From positions 88,875 to 152,874 of the forward strand of contig CAZHAK010000005.1 in the NCBI GenBank assembly GCA_964530625.1: DNA of 64,000 nucleotides, read 5' to 3'. Positions within the stretch are counted from its first letter, which is position 1, and the number at the start of each line of letters is the position of its first letter. The position numbers were made by a program, and so were the translations under genes. Under the pieces are notes generated by a model. The model had not been told where the DNA came from. It worked only from the letters and a program-made list of their open reading frames with translations, and did not search any database. Positions 59,537-64,000 of the stretch are shown in pieces. This DNA comes from JABWCQ01 sp964530625. GTDB lineage: Bacteria > Electryoneota > RPQS01.

Positions 59537-60910
59537 ATGCGTTTTCCAGCTGAACCTTTTCGAATAAAAGTTGTAGAAAAAATCCGCCGCACAACACGCG
59601 ATGAACGTGTTGAACTCTTAGAGCGTGCAGGATTGAATGTGTTTCTCATTCCCGCCGAAGCAATCTACGTTGACTTGCTGACTGACAGCGGCACCGGCGC
59701 CATGAGCGACCAGCAATGGGCGGGATTGATGATCGGCGACGAAAGCTACGCCGGTTCTAAAAGCTATTTCAAATTTGAATCCGCCGTGCGCGATATCACA
59801 GGCTTTCCATTCGTCACGCCGACTCATCAGGGGCGCGTTGCTGAAAACCTGTTGTTCTCAACCATTTGCACAAAAGGCAAGACCGTCATTGCCAATACGC
59901 ACTTCGACACCACACGCGCGAACGTTGAGATGAATGGCGCCATCGCGCTTGACCTGCCTGTCGAATCTGCTTTCGATCCTCAGTTGGGGTCCCTTTGGAA
60001 AGGGAACATGGATGTCGTGAAGCTCGAGGAAAAACTTAAAGCGGATCGCGACAATGTGCCGATGGTCGTGATGACGGTCACCAACAACTCCACGGGCGGA
60101 CAACCTGTATCCATGGAAAATATCCGCGCCACGTCCCGCATTTGTAAACAGTACGGCGTACCGTTTTTCATTGATTGCGCGCGCTTCTCGGAAAATAGCT
60201 GGTTTATCCACGAACTTGAACCCGGCTACAAAGGCAAATCCATTATTGAAATCGCGCGCGAAATGTTCAGCCACTCAGACGGTTGCTGGATGTCGGCAAA
60301 GAAGGACGCGCTCGTGAATATCGGCGGATTTATCGCCATGAACGATGCCGAGCTTGCTCAAAAATTGCAGCAAATGCTCATTCTGATCGAAGGCTTTCCG
60401 ACATACGGCGGTCTTGCAGGCCGTGATCTCGAAGCGGTCGCCATCGGTCTCTATGAAGGCATGGAGCAGGACTATCTGCAATATCGCACAGCGCAGGTTC
60501 GTTATCTCGGCGATATGCTCTGGGACGCGGGCATCTCAATCGTTCGACCCGTCGGCGGCCACGCGGTGTTTATTGACGCAAGAAAATTCTGCGACCACAT
60601 TCCGTCCGAACAGTTTCCCGGCGTAGCCTTAACTACGGCGTTGTACCGTGAAGCTGGAATCCGCGGTGTCGAAATCGGATCGCTGATGTTTGGTTACACG
60701 GATCCCAAAACAGGAAAGTTTGTGGCGCCCCGGCTTGAGTTAGTGCGGCTTGCCATTCCGCGCCGAGTTTATACTACCGCGCACATGACCTACGTCGCGG
60801 AGTCCATCGTCGAGCTGTTCAAGTCCCGTCACGCGATCAAGGGCATGCGCCTGACCTATGAAGCTCCCGTCTTGCGTCATTTCACAGCGCGTCTGGAAGA
60901 AGTCGTTTAA
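59537..60910 (+). CDS. tnaA: Tryptophanase
   Basis: This 457-residue PLP enzyme of the tryptophanase / tyrosine phenol-lyase family releases indole, pyruvate and ammonia from tryptophan. Typical segments are 'EPFRIKVVEKIRRTTR', 'IYVDLLTDSGTGAMSDQQWAG' and the PLP-Lys region 'WMSAKKDALVNIGGF'. Two positions that separate the families both read as tryptophanase: Asp in 'HFDTTRAN' (Thr in phenol-lyase) and Ile in 'RGVEIGSLM' (Arg in phenol-lyase). No tnaC-like leader peptide is seen; the upstream gap is only 21 nt. A possible promoter (TTGTCT-N18-TGTAAT) ends 8 nt before the ATG. Confidence 0.92.
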   Translation: MRFPAEPFRIKVVEKIRRTTRDERVELLERAGLNVFLIPAEAIYVDLLTDSGTGAMSDQQWAGLMIGDESYAGSKSYFKFESAVRDITGFPFVTPTHQGRVAENLLFSTICTKGKTVIANTHFDTTRANVEMNGAIALDLPVESAFDPQLGSLWKGNMDVVKLEEKLKADRDNVPMVVMTVTNNSTGGQPVSMENIRATSRICKQYGVPFFIDCARFSENSWFIHELEPGYKGKSIIEIAREMFSHSDGCWMSAKKDALVNIGGFIAMNDAELAQKLQQMLILIEGFPTYGGLAGRDLEAVAIGLYEGMEQDYLQYRTAQVRYLGDMLWDAGISIVRPVGGHAVFIDARKFCDHIPSEQFPGVALTTALYREAGIRGVEIGSLMFGYTDPKTGKFVAPRLELVRLAIPRRVYTTAHMTYVAESIVELFKSRHAIKGMRLTYEAPVLRHFTARLEEVV

Positions 60911-61548
60911 TGACTAAAGCGGTATTTTTTGATTTTGATGGAACTCTGATTGACTCCATGCCTGCGCACGTCGTGGCGTGGAACACAATTCTGTGTGAAA
61001 TTGGAATCAAATTGGATGACAACTATTTTCAGTTGCACGAGGGCGAGAAGGCCGAGGACACCATTTCGACACTGCTGGCAGAACACGGGAAGAACTATTC
61101 TCAAGCGGAGCAAACAGAGCTGATCGAGCGCAAGCGTGCACTCTATCGCACGATGGCTCCGTCAGGATTGATTCCCGAGGCAGCTGAGCTTGTCCGTGAA
61201 TTGCATCGTCGCAATGTCGCATGCGATATCGTCACGGGTTCCATTCGCAGCAACATGGACGCCGTGATGTCGTCCGAAGAGTTCTCGCTCTTCAGGCATA
61301 TCTACACGCCCGCCGAATACGGCAAAGGCAAGCCCGCGCCCGATCCCTATGCGACCGCGCTTAGACTCTCCGGTTTGAAATCGACTGAATGTCTGGTTCT
61401 GGAAAATGCTCCGCTCGGGGTGCAATCGGCTAAAGCCGCTGGATTGCGCGCCGCCGCGATTACAACAACACTTTCTCCACAGCATCTGAAAGACGCTGAT
61501 TATATCATCCATAAGTTTGCGGAGTTTCTCTCGCTATTGGAGTCTTGA
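60910..61548 (+). CDS. HAD-family sugar-phosphatase / beta-phosphoglucomutase-like
   Basis: This 212-residue HAD hydrolase of subfamily I has its nucleophile motif in 'FFDFDGTLIDSMPAHVVAW' (DxDGT), a helical cap (about 18-85), motif II Thr/Ser in 'DIVTGSI', motif III Lys in 'GKGKPAPDPY' and motif IV Glu/Asn in 'VLENAPLGVQSAKAAG'. Beta-phosphoglucomutases and many 2-deoxyglucose- or sugar-phosphatases look like this; the cap does not reveal which. The ATG overlaps the tnaA stop (TAATG), and the end overlaps the FBPase region. Confidence 0.85.
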   Translation: MTKAVFFDFDGTLIDSMPAHVVAWNTILCEIGIKLDDNYFQLHEGEKAEDTISTLLAEHGKNYSQAEQTELIERKRALYRTMAPSGLIPEAAELVRELHRRNVACDIVTGSIRSNMDAVMSSEEFSLFRHIYTPAEYGKGKPAPDPYATALRLSGLKSTECLVLENAPLGVQSAKAAGLRAAAITTTLSPQHLKDADYIIHKFAEFLSLLES

Positions 61549-61556
61549 AGCTTATT

Positions 61557-62579
61557 ATGAGTCACCAACGTACCACAACTATTGAACGCCATTTCATTGA
61601 TCAACAGGCTAAACATCCTGATGCCACCGGTGAATTGACGCGTCTGATGCATCAATTGGCGTTTGCTGCCAAGCAAATAACGAAAGAAGTCCGCAGCGCA
61701 GGACTTTCTGATATTCTGGGAGCCGCAGGTCACACGAACATTCAAGGCGAAGTGGTCCAAAAGCTCGACGAGATTAGTAACGATGTGATATATCGCGCGA
61801 TGGATCACGCTGGCGTGCTGTGCTGTATGGCCTCGGAAGAGCGGGAGAAAATGATACCCATTCCGCCTGAGTTTCAGTACGGCAAATACACGCTGGCGTT
61901 TGACCCGCTCGACGGAAGCTCGAACATTGACGCCAACATTAACGTCGGCACGATCTTCTCGATTCACAAACGGATTTCACCCGACGAAACTCCGGGCACG
62001 GTGGAAGATTTGCTCCAATCTGGCCGCGAGCAGGTTGTCGCAGGCTACATCGTCTACGGTAGTTCGACGATGCTTGTTTACACGACGGGGCACGGCGTCA
62101 ACGGTTTCACCCTCGAGCCGTCACTGGGCGAGTTTCTGCTCTCGCATCCGAACATGCGCACGCCCAAGCATGGAAAATATTTCTCGATTAACATGGGCAA
62201 TTATCACTACTGGAGTGAGGGCGTCAAGAAATACGTGGATCACGTCATCACGCCGGACAAAGAGGCCGGCAAACCTTTCTCGCTGCGCTATATTGGGTCT
62301 ATGATCGCGGACGTCCACCGCACACTGCTCTATGGCGGTATCTTCATGTATCCGCTCGACTATAAAAACCCGCAGGATCCCAAAGGGAAATTGCGACTGC
62401 TTTACGAAGCGTCACCGATGTCCATGGTCATCGAGCAGGCGGGAGGTCTTTCAACAGACGGCAATCAATCCATTCTCGATGTCATTCCCAAGGGTCTGCA
62501 TGATCGTGTTCCGCTCTTTGTCGGGTCGCGAGAGAACGTTGAAGAACTCTTAAGCTTTATTAAAAAGTACGACGGCTGA
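61557..62579 (+). CDS. fbp: Fructose-1,6-bisphosphatase class 1
   Basis: This 340-residue gluconeogenic enzyme removes the 1-phosphate of fructose-1,6-bisphosphate. The metal and substrate signature 'FDPLDGSSNIDANINVGTIF' (about residues 115-134) is complete, with 'YGSSTMLVYTTG' and 'GKLRLLYEASPMSMVIEQAGG' region (key 'LYEASPMS') later. ATG 61557 is chosen; a TTG at 61545 overlapping the previous stop is also possible. With tnaA (pyruvate from tryptophan) and the secreted proteases it suggests growth on amino acids with sugar made by gluconeogenesis. Confidence 0.95.
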   Translation: MSHQRTTTIERHFIDQQAKHPDATGELTRLMHQLAFAAKQITKEVRSAGLSDILGAAGHTNIQGEVVQKLDEISNDVIYRAMDHAGVLCCMASEEREKMIPIPPEFQYGKYTLAFDPLDGSSNIDANINVGTIFSIHKRISPDETPGTVEDLLQSGREQVVAGYIVYGSSTMLVYTTGHGVNGFTLEPSLGEFLLSHPNMRTPKHGKYFSINMGNYHYWSEGVKKYVDHVITPDKEAGKPFSLRYIGSMIADVHRTLLYGGIFMYPLDYKNPQDPKGKLRLLYEASPMSMVIEQAGGLSTDGNQSILDVIPKGLHDRVPLFVGSRENVEELLSFIKKYDG

Positions 62580-62599
62580 TTATAGTAGTCGCAGATCAA

Positions 62600-62636
62600 A
62601 AAGAGGCTGTCCCTTAAGTCTTGGGACAGCCTCTTT
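62600..62636. terminator. Bidirectional terminator after fbp
   Basis: AAAGAGGCTGTCCC (62600-62613) and GGGACAGCCTCTTT (62623-62636) form a perfect 14-bp stem. It serves fbp and the convergent MFS gene. Confidence 0.93.
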
Positions 62637-62661
62637 CATTGTCGTAGTTTCGACCGATGAC

Positions 62662-63822
62662 TTATTGCTGCTTGGGATGTCTCCCCATCTTAACCCATGC
62701 GATGGACGCCATTAGCACTCCGCCCACATAGTAGGGAGCTGACGGTCCGAACAGTTGAAACAGCCCCGTACCGCTGGGTGGACCGAATACTCGCGCTAAC
62801 GCGCCCAATGATTGCGCTGTGCCCATCGTTAATCCTTGCTTGTCGTCGGGCGCCGCTTTGGAAATCAGCGCGTTCAAGGTTGGACTGGTTAAAGCTGAGC
62901 CAATGGCAAGCAACGGCACCACGATTACCATTTGCATTGTCGTCACCACCATGCCCGTGGCGATCAATCCCACGGCCATGATGACCAAGCCCGTGCGAGC
63001 CAGCAAGACTTCGCCAAACCTGCGCACAAGTGCTCCCATCATTACGCCTTGAATCAGCGCCGAAATGATGCCAACTTCTGTGAGAATCCAGCCCACGTGT
63101 ACCGCGTCCAATCCCAGACGGTGCTCGGAAAACAGAGCAAACGTCGCTTCCATCTGTGAGAACGCATAAATTTGCACAAAGAAAATGCCGACTAAAATCG
63201 CCAATGTCGGCAACGCGAATATCTCGCGTATGGCGGTTATCGAAATCAGCTTGCGCTCGCTCTCGTGTGCGGTGTTAGTCTTGGTCTCAGGAAGCTTCCA
63301 GACGGCCCAGAAAAAATTCAAACCGGACAGCGCTGCCGCCACGAGTGCCGGGAATCCATATCCGTATTGTGTCAGCACACCGCCGACCGCCGGACCGAAA
63401 ATAAAACCCAACCCGAAAGCCGCGCCGATCAAACCCATACCCTTGGCGCGATCTTCGGGTGAAGTCGTATCGGCGATGTATGCTTGTGCTGTCGGCAGCG
63501 TCGCGCTGGAGAGAATTCCGGCCAGAATCCTCGCTGCAAAAAGCATCTCAAGCGTCGTCGCTAATCCGAACATCAAAAACGCTCCAGCCGATCCGGCCAA
63601 TCCGATCAGCATCACGGGCCGTCTGCCTATTCGGTCAGAAAGCCTGCCCCAAATCGGCGAGAACAAAAAGTGCATCAGCGAGTATGAGGCCGAGAGCAGG
63701 CCTATGGTCACAAAACTCGCCCCGAAACTCTCGGCATAGAACGGTAACGCAGGAATGATCAACCCGAATCCGAGCAGATCAACAAATATCGTTAGGAACA
63801 GAATACTTAGTTTTGCGTTCAT
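62662..63822 (-). CDS. MFS transporter, TetA/DHA1-like
   Basis: This 386-residue protein has twelve membrane helices in two halves. Motif A between helices 2 and 3 reads 'GRLSDRIGRRPVMLIG', and 'FVDLLGFGLIIPALPFY' at the start and 'GLGFIFGPAVGGVL' in helix 5 are typical of the DHA1 drug:H+ antiporter group with TetA. A resistance function is not implied; many such proteins export natural metabolites. It is convergent with fbp and stands alone. Confidence 0.9.
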   Translation of the reverse strand: MNAKLSILFLTIFVDLLGFGLIIPALPFYAESFGASFVTIGLLSASYSLMHFLFSPIWGRLSDRIGRRPVMLIGLAGSAGAFLMFGLATTLEMLFAARILAGILSSATLPTAQAYIADTTSPEDRAKGMGLIGAAFGLGFIFGPAVGGVLTQYGYGFPALVAAALSGLNFFWAVWKLPETKTNTAHESERKLISITAIREIFALPTLAILVGIFFVQIYAFSQMEATFALFSEHRLGLDAVHVGWILTEVGIISALIQGVMMGALVRRFGEVLLARTGLVIMAVGLIATGMVVTTMQMVIVVPLLAIGSALTSPTLNALISKAAPDDKQGLTMGTAQSLGALARVFGPPSGTGLFQLFGPSAPYYVGGVLMASIAWVKMGRHPKQQ

Positions 63823-63924
63823 AGAGAAATTCAGCGCGAGCCGAACCCGCTAATTTAGTGAACTTAGGCCGCATAGTAAAGGAAAAATCTGCCCTGACCC
63901 GGTGATTCCCCAAACCGGCTTCGC

Positions 63925-63953
63925 TTGACAACTCCTTTATGATTTTGTATTTT
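63925..63953 (+). promoter_or_regulatory. Promoter of tRNA-Leu
   Basis: A perfect TTGACA (63925-63930) and TATTTT (63948-63953) are 17 nt apart, 12 nt before the tRNA. Confidence 0.75.
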
Positions 63954-63965
63954 GGTGTCTTAGGC

Positions 63966-64000
63966 GCGAGAGTGGCGGAATTGGCAGACGCGCCAGATTT
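63966..64000 (+). tRNA. tRNA-Leu, 5' part (cut by window end)
   Basis: Acceptor strand GCGAGAG, TG, then a D-arm with GCGG...GGCAGACGCGC typical of tRNA-Leu. The anticodon stem begins CCAGA at 63993 and the window ends in the loop, so the anticodon is not visible. Confidence 0.75.

Overview
The window looks like a chromosome segment of a Gram-negative, flagellated bacterium. An outer membrane is implied by two LptF/LptG-type permeases, an LpxH-like phosphoesterase, a TolC-type channel, a DUF5723-like barrel and a lipoprotein. Base composition is moderate (about half GC by eye). The secreted proteins resemble those of the FCB superphylum (Zixibacteria/KSB1-like candidate phyla and relatives of Bacteroidota/Fibrobacterota). 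That placement is inference from protein style, not from a marker gene, and no rRNA is present.

Layout. 1-9975 (+): a flagellar filament locus with two glycosyltransferases (one cut by the window edge), an unknown protein, a small MerR regulator, flagellin 1, a FliT/FlgN-like protein, an asparagine synthetase, flagellin 2, FliD, FliS and a FlgM-like protein. Two sigma-28-like promoters drive it. 10144-14956 (+): four signalling proteins (receiver + ATPase, receiver + PAS without an ATPase, single receiver, complete hybrid kinase). 14996-22176: envelope genes (PAP2 phosphatase, LpxH-like, PBP1A, coiled-coil membrane protein, LptF-like). 22296-23171: two tRNA-Ser genes, with a 660-bp cassette behind the second one. 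The cassette carries a small ORF and a frameshifted nucleotidyltransferase and ends in a 66-nt copy of the tRNA 3' part. 23205-27012 (+): small membrane proteins, PEGA protein, GltX, LptG-like.

27072-44690 is a long minus-strand block: outer-membrane protein and lipoprotein, AhcY and MetK, sugar nucleotidyltransferase, SIS isomerase, PTS EI/HPr/IID/IIC without IIA or IIB, and polyprenyl synthase. Then comes a 1-kb gene-free island with repeats and a strong orphan promoter, followed by TolC, CCA-adding enzyme and a TPR protein. 44880-53663 (+): a secreted peptide-degrading set (S8 protease, M14 carboxypeptidase, gamma-glutamyltransferase). 53739-56854 (+): XRE regulator and a partner-switching module (two STAS, RsbU-like, RsbW-like). 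56851-62579 (+): CoaD, a degenerate PdxJ-like protein, an ArnT-like glycosyltransferase, tryptophanase, a HAD phosphatase and FBPase. The window ends with a minus-strand MFS transporter and the first 35 nt of a tRNA-Leu gene.

Themes. The filament genes are set up for sigma-28 timing with modification enzymes inside the cluster. Several genes appear to be transcribed with essentially no 5' leader, because consensus-like promoters end 6-9 nt before the start codon. The clearest accessory structure is the tRNA-Ser-anchored nucleotidyltransferase cassette; the best RNA lead is the orphan promoter at 40386-40414.
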